NCBI GenBank assembly: GCA_016202695.1
Contig: JACQOE010000066.1
Location: forward strand, 1 to 64,000
Length of the DNA: 64,000 nt
Reading direction: 5' to 3'
Source of the DNA: Pseudomonadota bacterium
Lineage (GTDB): Bacteria; Pseudomonadota; Alphaproteobacteria; JACQOE01
This document shows positions 40,201 to 48,122 of this stretch, in pieces. The notes beneath the pieces are model-generated. The model worked only from the letters and a program-made list of their open reading frames with translations, did no database searches and was not told where the DNA came from. The translations under genes and the position numbers were made by a program. Numbering within the stretch: position 1 is the stretch's first letter; the number at the start of each line of letters is the position of its first letter.

Positions 40201-40621
40201 CGATGTGGTTCCGCCCGACGCCGATCTCGCGGTCCAGATGTCGGCGGACTCCAGCACGGTTTCGGTGGGACAGTCGCTCGTCTTCCGCGCCGTGGTTCGA
40301 AACCGCGGCCCGGACCGGGTGTCGTCCGCTCGCCTCACCAAGACCGTGGACGGAGCCGCGACCCTGGTCTATGTCCAGGACATATCCGAGGACATACGCG
40401 GCGCCCGCTGCGCGAGACGCCCCGGGCAGGCGCAGATCATCATCGATTGTGCGATCGCCGCGCTTAACCCCGGCGAGGCGGCGGAGGCGGTGACGATCGT
40501 CGCGCCGGTGGTGGCGCAGACCCTCGTCGTCACCGCGGTGGCCGCCGGCGACGCCGCCGATCCGAGGCCGGAGAACAACCGGGCCACCGCCGCGGCGACG
40601 GTCCGGCCGGCGTCGCCCTGA
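37226..40621 (+). CDS. Large secreted SBBP-repeat / DUF11 protein
   Basis: 1131 residues from the ATG at 37226, preceded by GGGGGAGG. Signal peptide (about 1-33), then an N-terminal domain (about 55-290; VVFEANKGQWDKRVRFAAR, HYYIGNDPKKW) of the DUF7948 kind that accompanies SBBP repeats. Next come six SBBP beta-propeller repeats (about 290-735), each with a T/AYLGG core and an AVDxxGxxYVxG strand. Last are three DUF11/CARDB-like Ig-fold repeats (about 740-1131; SVDLVVAVKNIGALAADGVA, IAYKVGVRNAGTRAATGVTL, LVFRAVVRNRGPDRVSSARL). No membrane anchor or sorting signal is visible at the C-terminus. Probably an extracellular or periplasmic adhesion/structural protein; role unknown. Codon use is a little less GC-extreme than its neighbours. 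Confidence 0.85.
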   Translation: MASTCRVVCGAFALALVCGGFWPADGARGAETKAVAVQAKPVVAQAKAPAAAKTRMAASLGRLPVVFEANKGQWDKRVRFAARAPGYAVFLGDSGADVALGVPAGPVALAAGGRGAAPIETLREANRRPRPQAILRMGFAGADPKARPAGVDPLAGKAHYYIGNDPKKWVTGVETFGRVRYAGLYPGIDLVFRGGRERPAFDFIVAPGSDPKPIRLSFNSAGGVRLEADGSLLINVGGVELRQPAPVAYQERAGRRVQIKGGYVLHGKTEVGFGVGAYDRSRPLVIDPWIVHSAYVAGGGVELLNGLAVGADGTVVVTGATSSPRIPADESLPSMVLGGEYDAYVAKLTADLSGYVYVAYLGGSEAIAYSERGNAIAVDGAVNAYVAGFTSAPDFPIWRSLQNVLRGPSDAFVARLDAAGNMSFSTYLGGTANDGATGIAVDATGVYVAGTTGSSDLHLPGPIQSGNRGSSDGFVAKLKLDGSGLLHFNYLGGTDYDEINAIAVNGAGEAYVTGWTRSTDLAVTAGAPQAVLLGYANAFVAKLDASGATLRFLTYFGGGGTGIAVDAAGDAYVTGFVNSDDLQPTPGAAQRVFGGVGDAFVAKFAAGGNSVLYATYLGGNASDIAQAITVTEGGVAWVTGVTTSDTGFPLVDPVQGDLRGYIDAFVSAVAADGGSFPFSTYLGGSGFEWGYAIAAAAAGAIYVGGNTASLDFPPRDPLSGDSGGDGFVAKLAPPPPVLPNLTIFLGDSLSTQGGTPVTVESGQSVDLVVAVKNIGALAADGVAVTTSLPAGFALGPGSGICGDAAGMVTCSLGAVGVNVTRAFTLILVPTTPGVYSVDLSVAAADGRDSDDSDNRTSVSVTVTEPPPPGPLTLEVRKIVGPDPVRAGGPIAYKVGVRNAGTRAATGVTLIDTAEVGKVAILESVAPAGACAVAPDIQAPSVTFTCALGRLDPGQEATIIVMGRAERSGQVTNTATATANELEGAPPSTALVTDVVPPDADLAVQMSADSSTVSVGQSLVFRAVVRNRGPDRVSSARLTKTVDGAATLVYVQDISEDIRGARCARRPGQAQIIIDCAIAALNPGEAAEAVTIVAPVVAQTLVVTAVAAGDAADPRPENNRATAAATVRPASP

Positions 40622-40693
40622 CCCCCCGGACCCGGCGGACGCGGGACCGGCGAACGGGCCGCTCCTCGGCGGGCGCGCCGGCCTCGCGGACGG

Positions 40694-41602
40694 CTATTTC
40701 GTGCCGAACGGGGCCCAGCTCCGGCCGCCGTCGCGGCTGGCCAGGACCTCGCCGCGCTGGGTCGCCGCGTACAGCCGGTCGGGGTCGGAGGGGTCATCGG
40801 CGAGGTGGATCAGGATGCGCTCGCCGAATCCGCGGCTCACCGTCTCCCAATCGAGCGACGGTTCCACCGCCCGGACCAGGCCGATCCCGACCACGAACGC
40901 ATGGACGGTCCCGCCAGGGCCGACCTCGACCAGGCTCACGGGCCGGCGCTGCGGATGCGCCGGCCGCCAGGACCGCCCGCCGTCGCGGCTGACGAGGAGG
41001 CCGGACTCGGTCGCGGCGTAGAGCGTGTCCCTGTCGCGGGCCGAGGCGGCGAGGTCGATCAGGCCGGCCGGCGGCGGCCCCACCATCCGCCAGGAGCGCC
41101 CCCCGTCGTGGCTCACCTGCAGGCCCCGGTAGGCGCCGTAGATCACGTTCGGGTCGGCCTTGCTCACGTCCATCTGGTGGAAGTCGGCCGGGCCGTGGAT
41201 CCCCTTGGAAAGCTGCGCCCAGGTCGTGCCGCCGTCCGGGGAGGCGATGAAGCCGAGGTTGCCGCCCGCCTCGGGATGGCCGCTGGCGTAAAGGACCGAC
41301 GGGTCGCCGGGGTGCGGCGTGAAGCCCATGAAATCGTCGCGCGCCGCCGACACCCGCGTCGCGATGCCGTCCTCTGAGACGACGAAGAACCCGTGATGGG
41401 TGGCGAGGAACAGGCGCGACGGGTCGCGGGCATCGACGGCGAGGCCGTGGATGTGGGTGACCTCCGGCAGTTGCGGCAACGGATAACTCTCGTTTCCCCG
41501 GGTCATCGTTGCGGCGAGCAGGGCCGCCATGGCTCCGGCGGCGAGCAGCGCGCCCAGCCATAGGCGCTTGCTCGTGAGCGGCGGGCGCGTGATTTTCCTC
41601 AT
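40694..41602 (-). CDS. BNR/sortilin-like beta-propeller protein (F510_1955-like)
   Basis: 302 residues. N-terminal membrane anchor or signal (about 15-33, WLGALLAAGAMAALLAATM), then repeated SxDGGxxW Asp-box motifs: ASPDGGTTWAQL, SHDGGRSWRMV, SRDGGRSWRPA, SRDGGRSWAPF, plus VTHIHGLAVDARDPSRLFLA at the start. This resembles the F510_1955 glycosylhydrolase family, commonly found with copper and other metal genes; no glycosidase acid pair is evident. Last gene of the leftward seven-gene cluster. Confidence 0.8.
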   Translation of the reverse strand: MRKITRPPLTSKRLWLGALLAAGAMAALLAATMTRGNESYPLPQLPEVTHIHGLAVDARDPSRLFLATHHGFFVVSEDGIATRVSAARDDFMGFTPHPGDPSVLYASGHPEAGGNLGFIASPDGGTTWAQLSKGIHGPADFHQMDVSKADPNVIYGAYRGLQVSHDGGRSWRMVGPPPAGLIDLAASARDRDTLYAATESGLLVSRDGGRSWRPAHPQRRPVSLVEVGPGGTVHAFVVGIGLVRAVEPSLDWETVSRGFGERILIHLADDPSDPDRLYAATQRGEVLASRDGGRSWAPFGTK

Positions 41603-41621
41603 GAAGACGATCCTCCCATGG

Positions 41622-42128
41622 CTACCGCGGCACTCGGGGCATGCGGCGCGCCCACCAGAAGCCGGCGAGCGGGATGGCCACCCATTGCATCAGGGGCGAG
41701 AGCCCGGCGTCGATCACCGGGATCACCGGCATCGTGTCGCGGTACGCCCAGGCTTCCCGCACCTCGATGTTCAGCCACTCGCTGAACACCGTGTAGGAGA
41801 CGCCGAAGGCGACGGCGAGCGCGGCCACTCGGCGATGGCCGCAGGCCGGCCAAGTCCGGTCTCCGATCAGGAATAGCGCCAGCATCACCGAGGCCAGGGC
41901 GATGAGGGCATCGCCGCCGGTGCAGTGAAGCGCCGCGAAGGCGAGGTCGAAGGGCGAACCCGTCTCCCAGATCGTGTACAGCGGCAGCTGGGCGAACTCC
42001 CAGGCGAGGTTGGAGAGCGCGACGAAGACGAGGTAACGCCGGAGCGCGCGAAGCCAACCCACCGCGTCGGCGGACGGTTTCGAGCGCGCCGCTCTTTCTT
42101 CCGCCAGGGGCCCGTCGTCGAACGCCAT
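41622..42128 (-). CDS. Four-helix inner-membrane protein of unknown function
   Basis: 168 residues from the ATG at 42128, preceded by GGAGAGGAG. Four hydrophobic segments: RRYLVFVALSNLAWEFAQLP, ALIALASVMLALFLIGD, RVAALAVAFGVSYTVFSEWL, LMQWVAIPLAGFWWARRM. Conserved-looking residues near the membrane include E in NLAWEFAQLPLY and the H-C pair in LHCTGGD. It sits between the SCO gene and the propeller gene. Confidence 0.75.
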   Translation of the reverse strand: MAFDDGPLAEERAARSKPSADAVGWLRALRRYLVFVALSNLAWEFAQLPLYTIWETGSPFDLAFAALHCTGGDALIALASVMLALFLIGDRTWPACGHRRVAALAVAFGVSYTVFSEWLNIEVREAWAYRDTMPVIPVIDAGLSPLMQWVAIPLAGFWWARRMPRVPR

Positions 42129-42170
42129 CGAACCATTCTCCTCTCCACCCCAGGGCGGCATCGAACCCGC

Positions 42171-42890
42171 CTACCAAGGCATATAGCTGCGGACTCTCTG
42201 CCAGAACGAGTGACTGTTCCGCTCGGCATGGTCATGGTCATCGTCATCGTGGGCGTCATCGGCCAGCGCGTTGATGAACAGCACCAGATTGGTCGGCGCG
42301 AAGCGGAGCCCGTGGAAGTTGCCGCGCCAACGGCCCTCTCCGTCGATCACGTGGGTGACCACGCTGTGAACCTGGTAGCCGTCCTCCGTCTCGATGAATT
42401 TGTGCCCGAAGCTCTCGGCAAGCTTGCGCGTTGCATCGTCCGGCTGGTCCGGCGTTGTCGTGAGGAACGTCCAGTTGACGGGATCGAGCCCGTGCGCCGG
42501 TCCGTAATCCCGGAGTACCTCCAGTGTATCGTTCTTCGGATCGGTGGTGATGGTGATGAACTGAACCTGCTCCTTCATCGGTGTCTGGTTCACCATCTCC
42601 TGGATCTCGGCGATCCGATCGGCATGCAGCGGGCACACGTCGAGGCACCCGGCGTAGACGAAGTGAAGGACCACGACCTTGCCGCGGAAGTCGGCGAGAC
42701 GGACGGCCTCGGCGTCCGCATTGCGGAGCGTGAATCCCGGCGCCTCCTTATCCAGCGGCTGAAAGAACTTCTCCTTGCTGCCCAGCATGGACTCGAGGTC
42801 CTTGAGGGAGTGCGCGAAAGCCATCGGGCCGGCGATCAGGGCGAGCGCCAGGGCAAGAACCGGCACCACGTTCTTCGTCAAACTCATCAT
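42171..42890 (-). CDS. SCO1/SenC-family copper-binding thioredoxin-like protein
   Basis: Periplasmic copper chaperone/thiol reductase used in cytochrome oxidase CuA assembly. 239 residues. Signal peptide (1-26, ending GPMAFA), thioredoxin fold with the metal-binding pair CLDVCP (about residues 80-84) in VVLHFVYAGCLDVCPLHADR, and the ligand His in VVTHVIDGEGR. The extra C-terminal Asp/His-rich run (DDAHDDDDHDHAE) may bind metal too. Confidence 0.9.
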   Translation of the reverse strand: MMSLTKNVVPVLALALALIAGPMAFAHSLKDLESMLGSKEKFFQPLDKEAPGFTLRNADAEAVRLADFRGKVVVLHFVYAGCLDVCPLHADRIAEIQEMVNQTPMKEQVQFITITTDPKNDTLEVLRDYGPAHGLDPVNWTFLTTTPDQPDDATRKLAESFGHKFIETEDGYQVHSVVTHVIDGEGRWRGNFHGLRFAPTNLVLFINALADDAHDDDDHDHAERNSHSFWQRVRSYMPW

Positions 42891-42961
42891 CGTTCCAGAA
42901 CCAGGGAAACAGGTGTGCCGGCCTGCCCTTGTTTGCTAACAACGGCTGGCCGGCTCGCGCC

Positions 42962-43234
42962 TCAGCGGTTCTTCCCGGGCGCCTCTTGCTGCCGTTGCTC
43001 GCCGGGCTTTTCCGAACCTTGGCCGCCCACCGTGCCCTGCATCATCCGATTGCAGGTCTCCATCATCACGCTCATTCGGCCCATCATGCCCATCATGTCG
43101 CCCTGGCCCATCATGTCCGGCCCCATCATGGAGCCACCGGAATCCTGGGATTCGTGGGCGTAGAGCGTGGTTGCGGCCGCAAGGGCGGCGACGAGCGCGG
43201 CGGCAACGGCGAGCGTCTTCGGGGACTTACGCAT
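42962..43234 (-). CDS. Small Met-rich periplasmic protein
   Basis: 90 residues. Signal peptide (1-26, ending TTLYAHE) followed by a dense Met cluster (MMGPDMMGQGDMMGMMGRM, then MMETCNRMM) with one Cys, and a polar tail. Met runs of this kind bind Cu(I)/Ag(I) in the oxidising periplasm. Between the SCO gene and the Cys-rich membrane protein gene. Confidence 0.8.
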   Translation of the reverse strand: MRKSPKTLAVAAALVAALAAATTLYAHESQDSGGSMMGPDMMGQGDMMGMMGRMSVMMETCNRMMQGTVGGQGSEKPGEQRQQEAPGKNR

Positions 43235-43251
43235 GGGTCATACTCCTTGCC

Positions 43252-43662
43252 TTAGTGAGGTCGCGGTTCAAGGCCGGCGATCGGGGCGGCGGCGCCCTGG
43301 AGCCGGGCAGCGCGAGGCACCGGCGACCTCTCCCGCGTGGCCGCCTGAAGGGTCGGCGCCGGGTCATCGGTCCCTGTTTCCGCCCCTTGTCGAGCGCTCG
43401 AATGCGTCGAACGCGACATCCCGGCCATCTTGTTCATGCAGAGCCCGAGTGCGCACATGGCGACGCAGGGGAGCACGGCAAGGAGGAGCGGCGCGATGCC
43501 GGCCGCCGCCAGCCAGCTCCAATTGAGGGCCAAGCCGGCCACGAGCGCCGTGCCGGCGAGGATGAGCAGGGCGCGACGACCCCCGAGGGCGTAACGCATC
43601 GCGGGGAGCAGACCCCGCGCGGGAGAGGTCGCGGGAGTTTCGGCCGCTCGAGGCATGGTCAT
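43252..43662 (-). CDS. Small membrane protein with Cys/Met motif
   Basis: 136 residues from the ATG at 43662 (GTG at 43665 possible), preceded by GGAGGAG and overlapping the TlpA-like stop. Two membrane segments: ALLILAGTALVAGLALNWSW and AGIAPLLLAVLPCVAMCALG, the second running into CVAMCALGLCMNKMAGM, a Cys/Met-rich stretch that could bind soft metals. Similar small proteins are common beside copper genes and usually annotated hypothetical. Confidence 0.7.
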   Translation of the reverse strand: MTMPRAAETPATSPARGLLPAMRYALGGRRALLILAGTALVAGLALNWSWLAAAGIAPLLLAVLPCVAMCALGLCMNKMAGMSRSTHSSARQGAETGTDDPAPTLQAATRERSPVPRAARLQGAAAPIAGLEPRPH

Positions 43663-44444
43663 CACGAGGCTCCTCCGTTACTCGCAGGCGAGGTGGTGAG
43701 TCGGGTGACTGGAAGGGCGAGCCCCTTGGGTCGGGCAGCTCCGCGCGGCGCCCTCGCGGCCACCCGACGATCCGCCGGGTGGCGTGTCGACCGCGTCCCC
43801 GCGCCCGGTGAGACGGCGCCGGATTTCGAGGCCAGATATCGGCGCAAGAACGCGACCATCTCCGCCGCGTCCCACTCCGCCGGGCCGATGAGACGCCCGA
43901 TCTCGCGTCCCTCCTGGTCGATCAAGAGAGTCGTCGGGAGGCCGAGCGCGCCCAGCGCGCGGGCCGCCTTGCCGCTGGCGTCGATGTACATGGCGAGGCG
44001 CTCGACGCCGACCTCGCGGTAGAAGTTGCGGACGACGTCGATCCCGGCGCGGTCGATCGACAGCGCCAGGACCTCGAACTCCGGCCCGCCGAGCCGCGCC
44101 TGGAGGCGGTCCAGCGTCGGCATCTCGCGCCGGCACGGCCCGCACCAGGTCGCCCACAGATTGAGCAGGACCACCTTGCCCCGGAAATCGGCGAGCGACA
44201 GGGAGCGACCTTCGGCATCCTCGAAATGGACGGCAGGGACCTCGCGCGGGCGATCGAGGATCGAGAACGCGGACTCCGGCGACGGGGCGGAAGCGCTGGA
44301 GAGCGGCGGTATCGGCGTCGGCCCGCCGCGGCCAGCGAACAACGTCGGGCCGAAATAGCCGACAACGGCGAACGCGACGGCGGCCATCGCGACCCCTGCG
44401 GCCGCGGCCAGGACCCTCGACAAAAAGCGGTGATGGAGCGGCAT
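43662..44444 (-). CDS. TlpA-like periplasmic thiol-disulfide protein
   Basis: 260 residues from the ATG at 44444 (GTG at 44453 also possible). N-terminal anchor (about 12-38), thioredoxin fold with active site WCGPC in VVLLNLWATWCGPCRREMPT (about residue 100) and the cis-Pro loop LGLPTTLLIDQEGREIG. The C-terminal about 45 residues are basic, low-complexity and probably disordered. Would reduce the Cys pairs of SCO-type proteins in the same cluster. Confidence 0.85.
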   Translation of the reverse strand: MPLHHRFLSRVLAAAAGVAMAAVAFAVVGYFGPTLFAGRGGPTPIPPLSSASAPSPESAFSILDRPREVPAVHFEDAEGRSLSLADFRGKVVLLNLWATWCGPCRREMPTLDRLQARLGGPEFEVLALSIDRAGIDVVRNFYREVGVERLAMYIDASGKAARALGALGLPTTLLIDQEGREIGRLIGPAEWDAAEMVAFLRRYLASKSGAVSPGAGTRSTRHPADRRVAARAPRGAARPKGLALPVTRLTTSPASNGGAS

Positions 44445-44688
44445 CAATCTCACGGTGGTCCCATTGCGGGCCGAGTCTCGCAGCCGATTGCACCCGTACC
44501 GCTTGCGCGACGTTCGCATGGCTGGCCAATCATCGGCAAAATCGTCTCCTTGAGATCCCTCGGTGTTGGCGGGGTGGTATGCTGGTGGAGGGCGCCTCCC
44601 TCGGCGCTGGCCACGAAGGTTTCCGGCACGTCGTCCACGCCTCGGCGATGGCGATGCGCGGGCCGCGCCCGGCGCGGGATCGGCGATG

Positions 44689-45036
44689 TCAGAGGAGACG
44701 GGGAGGGGAGGGATCGGGCGCGGCCTGCCATACCCGGGCCGAGCGAGGCTGCCCGACCGCAACGCCCGCGGCAGGCGGGATCGGGATCGGTTCCGGTTTC
44801 ATAACGCCGGCAACGGTCCCAGGGCAGCCGACCTCGCATGCGCGCCAGCTACGGCCGTCCATGCTCGGACAGCCCTGGCATGGCCCAGGTCCGTCTGCCA
44901 TTGCGACCATTGCCGGGGCGCCGGCTTCAGCCATCGGATCGGCCGGAACGCCGTGAGCGAAGGCCACGACCGCCACTCCAAGACCGACGAGAAATGCGCC
45001 GGCCATCCGCAAAATCCGTCCGCGCATGCCGGACAT
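44689..45036 (-). CDS. Small secreted Cys-rich protein (DUF2946-like)
   Basis: 115 residues from the ATG at 45036 (45027 also possible). Signal peptide MSGMRGRILRMAGAFLVGLG ending near AHG, then paired Cys motifs CQGCPSMDGRSWRACEVGC, resembling the small periplasmic DUF2946-like proteins of copper loci. Coding is supported by the signal peptide and Cys spacing, but homology is by eye only. First gene of the leftward cluster; 244 bp without a gene separate it from the TlpA-like gene. Confidence 0.55.
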   Translation of the reverse strand: MSGMRGRILRMAGAFLVGLGVAVVAFAHGVPADPMAEAGAPAMVAMADGPGPCQGCPSMDGRSWRACEVGCPGTVAGVMKPEPIPIPPAAGVAVGQPRSARVWQAAPDPSPPRLL

Positions 45037-45230
45037 TCTAACCGCCGCCCGTTGCCCATGCCAAAGCGCCTGCGGTAACGATTGCGTGATCCGGCGGTTC
45101 GATGCCCGTCCGCCGACGCCGAACAAAGCCGCGCCCGCGCACGGACTCCGGCGCCCATTCGCCGCGGTCCGGGGGGGCGCCGATCACGGACTCGTTGACG
45201 CGCCGCACAACCCGCGCCTAGGATGCCCGC

Positions 45231-45275
45231 GGGCCAGGGCCTCCCAACGGGCCCCCGCCCTTCTGCAAGGAAGGG
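45231..45275 (+). promoter_or_regulatory. serC leader hairpins (candidate serC RNA motif) covering the ribosome site
   Basis: First hairpin GGGCC (45231-45235) / GGCCC (45250-45254). Second hairpin CCCTTC (45258-45263) / GAAGGG (45270-45275) with loop TGCAAG. The 3' arm of the second hairpin contains the Shine-Dalgarno sequence GGAAGGG, 9 bases before the serC ATG. A two-hairpin RNA called the serC motif is known upstream of serC in alphaproteobacteria; I propose this is one. Confidence 0.5.
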
Positions 45276-45284
45276 AACCAGATC

Positions 45285-46454
45285 ATGCCCCACCCGGTTC
45301 GGCCGCAGGCGCGGCCCCGCGTCCCCCACTTCTCCTCCGGTCCCTGCGCCAAGCGCCCCGGCTGGTCGGCGCAAGTGCTGGGCCGCGCGCTGGTCGGCCG
45401 CTCGCACCGCTCCAAGGCGGCGAAGGCGCGGCTCAACGAGGTGCTCGACCGGAGCCGCCGTCTGCTCGGGCTTCCGGCCGGCCATCGGATCGGCATCGTC
45501 CCCGCCTCCGACACGGGCGCGGTCGAGATGGCTCTTTGGTCGCTCCTCGGCGCCCGCGGGGTGGACGTGCTCGCCTTCGAGAGCTTTGGCAAGGGCTGGG
45601 CCGCCGACGTGCTCAAGGAGCTGAGGCTCAAGGACGCGCGCGTGCTGGAGGCGCCCTACGGCGAGCTTCCCGACCTCGGCGCGGTCGATTTCTCGCGCGA
45701 CGTCGTATTCACCTGGAACGGCACCACCTCGGGCGTCTGCGTGCCCGACGGCGACTGGATCCCGGCGGCGCGCGAGGGGCTCACCATCTGCGACGCCACC
45801 TCGGCCGCCTTCGCCATGCGCCTGCCCTGGGACAAGCTCGATGTCGCCACCTACTCCTGGCAGAAGGTGCTGGGCGGCGAGGCCCAGCACGGCATCCTGA
45901 TCCTCGGCCCGCGCGCGCTCGCCCGGCTGGAGACCCACGCCCCGGCCTGGCCGATCCCCAAGATCTTCCGCCTCGCCAAGGGCGGCAAGCCGATCGACGG
46001 GGTCTTCGCCGGCGAAACCATCAACACCCCCTCGATGCTCTGCGTCGAGGACGCTCTCGACGGGCTCCGCTGGGCGGAAAGCCTCGGCGGGCTCGAGGCC
46101 CTGATCGCGCGCTCGCGTCGGAACCTCGGGCTCATCGCCGAGTGGGTGGCGCGCAGCGACTGGGCCGGGTTCCTCGCCCGCCGGCCGGAGACGCGCTCCT
46201 CGACCTCGGTCTGCCTCAGGATCGTCGCCCCCTGGTTCGTCGCCCTTCCGCCCGACGGCCAGGCGAAGGCGGCCAGGCGCCTGGTGGGGTTGATCGAGGA
46301 CGAGGGCGTCGCCTATGACATCGGCGCCTACCGCGACGCGCCCCCCGGGCTTCGCCTCTGGGCCGGGGCCACGGTCGAGGAAGACGACGTGGCGGCGCTT
46401 CTGCCCTGGCTCGACTGGGCGCACGCAACCGTCGCCGCCGAGCACAGTCGGTGA
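45285..46454 (+). CDS. serC: Phosphoserine transaminase
   Basis: PLP enzyme, second step of serine synthesis. 389 residues. Begins [21 protein letters not shown] Lys in [20 protein letters not shown] (about residue 190); [12 protein letters not shown] and [10 protein letters not shown] contact PLP. This is the alphaproteobacterial/archaeal-type subgroup rather than the E. coli type. Followed after 14 bp by serA. Confidence 0.94.
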   Translation: MPHPVRPQARPRVPHFSSGPCAKRPGWSAQVLGRALVGRSHRSKAAKARLNEVLDRSRRLLGLPAGHRIGIVPASDTGAVEMALWSLLGARGVDVLAFESFGKGWAADVLKELRLKDARVLEAPYGELPDLGAVDFSRDVVFTWNGTTSGVCVPDGDWIPAAREGLTICDATSAAFAMRLPWDKLDVATYSWQKVLGGEAQHGILILGPRALARLETHAPAWPIPKIFRLAKGGKPIDGVFAGETINTPSMLCVEDALDGLRWAESLGGLEALIARSRRNLGLIAEWVARSDWAGFLARRPETRSSTSVCLRIVAPWFVALPPDGQAKAARRLVGLIEDEGVAYDIGAYRDAPPGLRLWAGATVEEDDVAALLPWLDWAHATVAAEHSR

Positions 46455-46468
46455 GGGAGGGGCCGACC

Positions 46469-48046
46469 ATGCCGAAGGTGCTGATCTCCGACAAGCTCTC
46501 GCCGCGGGCGGTCGAGATTTTCAAGGTGCGCGGGATCGAGGTCGATTTCCGCCCCGGGCTCGCGGGCGCCGACCTCAAGGCGGGGATCGCCGACTGCGAC
46601 GGGCTCGCGGTGCGCTCGGCGACCAAGGTCACGGCCGAGCTTCTCGCCGCCGCGCCGCGGCTGAAGGTGGTCGGGCGCGCCGGCATCGGGGTCGACAACG
46701 TCGACGTCGGCGCGGCCAGCGCCCGCGGCGTGGTGGTGATGAACACCCCCTTCGGCAACTCGGTCACCACCGCCGAGCACGCGCTCGCGCTTCTCTTCGC
46801 GCTCGCCCGCGAGATTCCGCAGGCCGACCGTTCCACCCGCGCCGGCAAGTGGGAGAAGTCGCGCTTCATGGGGGTCGAGCTGGCCGGCAAGACCCTCGGC
46901 GTGATCGGCTGCGGCAACATCGGCTCGGTGGTCGCCGACCGGGCGCTGGGGCTGAAGATGAAGGTGGTCGCCTACGACCCCTATCTATCGCCCGAGCGGG
47001 CCAGGGGCCTGGGGGTGGAGAAGGTGGCGCTGGACGAGCTCTTGGCCCGCGCCGACTTCATCACCCTGCATACGCCGCTGACCGACGCCACCCGCAACAT
47101 CCTCGACGCGGCGGCGCTGGCCAAGACCAGGAAAGGCGTGCGGATCATCAACTGTGCCCGTGGCGGGCTGGTCGACGAGGCGGCGCTCAAGGCGGCGATC
47201 GAGAGCGGCCACGTCGCCGGGGCCGCGTTCGACGTGTTCGTGGTCGAGCCGGCCACCGACAACCCCCTCTTCGCGCTGGAGAAGGTGGTGGTGACGCCCC
47301 ATCTCGGCGCCTCGACCACCGAGGCGCAGGAGAAGGTGGCGCTTCAGATCGCCGAGCAGATGTCCGACTTCCTGCTCACCGGCGCGGTCACCAGCGCCGT
47401 CAACATGCCCTCGGTGAGCGCCGAGGAGGCGGCGAAGCTCAGCCCCTACATCCGGCTCGCCGGGCAGCTCGGCAGCTTCGCCGGCCAGTGCACCGAGACC
47501 GCGATCACCGCCGTGACCGTCGAGTACGAGGGCCTGGTGGCGGAGCTCAACACCAGGCCGTTGACGGCGGTGGCGATCGCCGGGCTGCTGGCGCCGCTGC
47601 TCGACGCCGTCAACCCGGTGAGCGCGCCGATCATCGCCCGGGAGCGCAACATCGGCGTCACCGAGACCACCCACGAGCGCGCCCGCGACTATCAGACCCG
47701 CATCCGCCTCACCGTCACCACCGAGCGCCGCTCGCGCACCGTGGCCGGCACGCTGGTCGGCGGCGACAAGCCGCGGATCGTCGAGATCAACGGCATCGCC
47801 GTCGAGGCCGAGCTCGGGCCGCACATGCTGCTCGTCACCAGCACCGACCGGCCCGGCTTCATCGGCCGGCTGGGCATGCTCCTGGGCGAGGCGGGCGTCA
47901 ACATCGCCACCTTCCACCTCGGGCGCACGGGCCCGGGCGGGGACGCGATCTCGCTCGTGCAGACCGACCAGCCGGTTTCGGAGGCGGTGCTTCGGCGCGT
48001 GCGCGAGCTGCCGCTGGTGATCGAAGCGCGCACCCTCGCGTTCTGA
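46469..48046 (+). CDS. serA: D-3-phosphoglycerate dehydrogenase
   Basis: First step of serine synthesis. 525 residues, long form. Catalytic/NAD domains with VIGCGNIGSVVADRALGLKM, INCARGGLVDEAAL (catalytic Arg), DVFVVEP, TPHLGAST (catalytic His); then the intervening substrate-binding domain (about 320-450) and a C-terminal ACT domain (HMLLVTSTDRPGFIGRLGML) for serine feedback. ATG at 46469 follows GGGAGGGG; an upstream GTG at 46451 overlaps serC. Confidence 0.96.
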   Translation: MPKVLISDKLSPRAVEIFKVRGIEVDFRPGLAGADLKAGIADCDGLAVRSATKVTAELLAAAPRLKVVGRAGIGVDNVDVGAASARGVVVMNTPFGNSVTTAEHALALLFALAREIPQADRSTRAGKWEKSRFMGVELAGKTLGVIGCGNIGSVVADRALGLKMKVVAYDPYLSPERARGLGVEKVALDELLARADFITLHTPLTDATRNILDAAALAKTRKGVRIINCARGGLVDEAALKAAIESGHVAGAAFDVFVVEPATDNPLFALEKVVVTPHLGASTTEAQEKVALQIAEQMSDFLLTGAVTSAVNMPSVSAEEAAKLSPYIRLAGQLGSFAGQCTETAITAVTVEYEGLVAELNTRPLTAVAIAGLLAPLLDAVNPVSAPIIARERNIGVTETTHERARDYQTRIRLTVTTERRSRTVAGTLVGGDKPRIVEINGIAVEAELGPHMLLVTSTDRPGFIGRLGMLLGEAGVNIATFHLGRTGPGGDAISLVQTDQPVSEAVLRRVRELPLVIEARTLAF

Positions 48047-48122
48047 GAGCGAAGGCGATTGGCGCATGCGACGGGGGGATGGTAAAAGCGTCGGCGGCGC
48101 GACCGCCGCCGGGGCTCGACCA

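Noticed and set aside
44454-44688. N-terminal extension of the TlpA-like gene (frame open to 44762)
   Set aside because: The upstream part is Arg/Pro-rich, lacks a ribosome site and would place about 110 residues before the membrane anchor.
45026-46318. Long plus-strand frame overlapping serC in another phase
   Set aside because: serC in the correct phase has all PLP-enzyme motifs; the other frame is a composition artefact.
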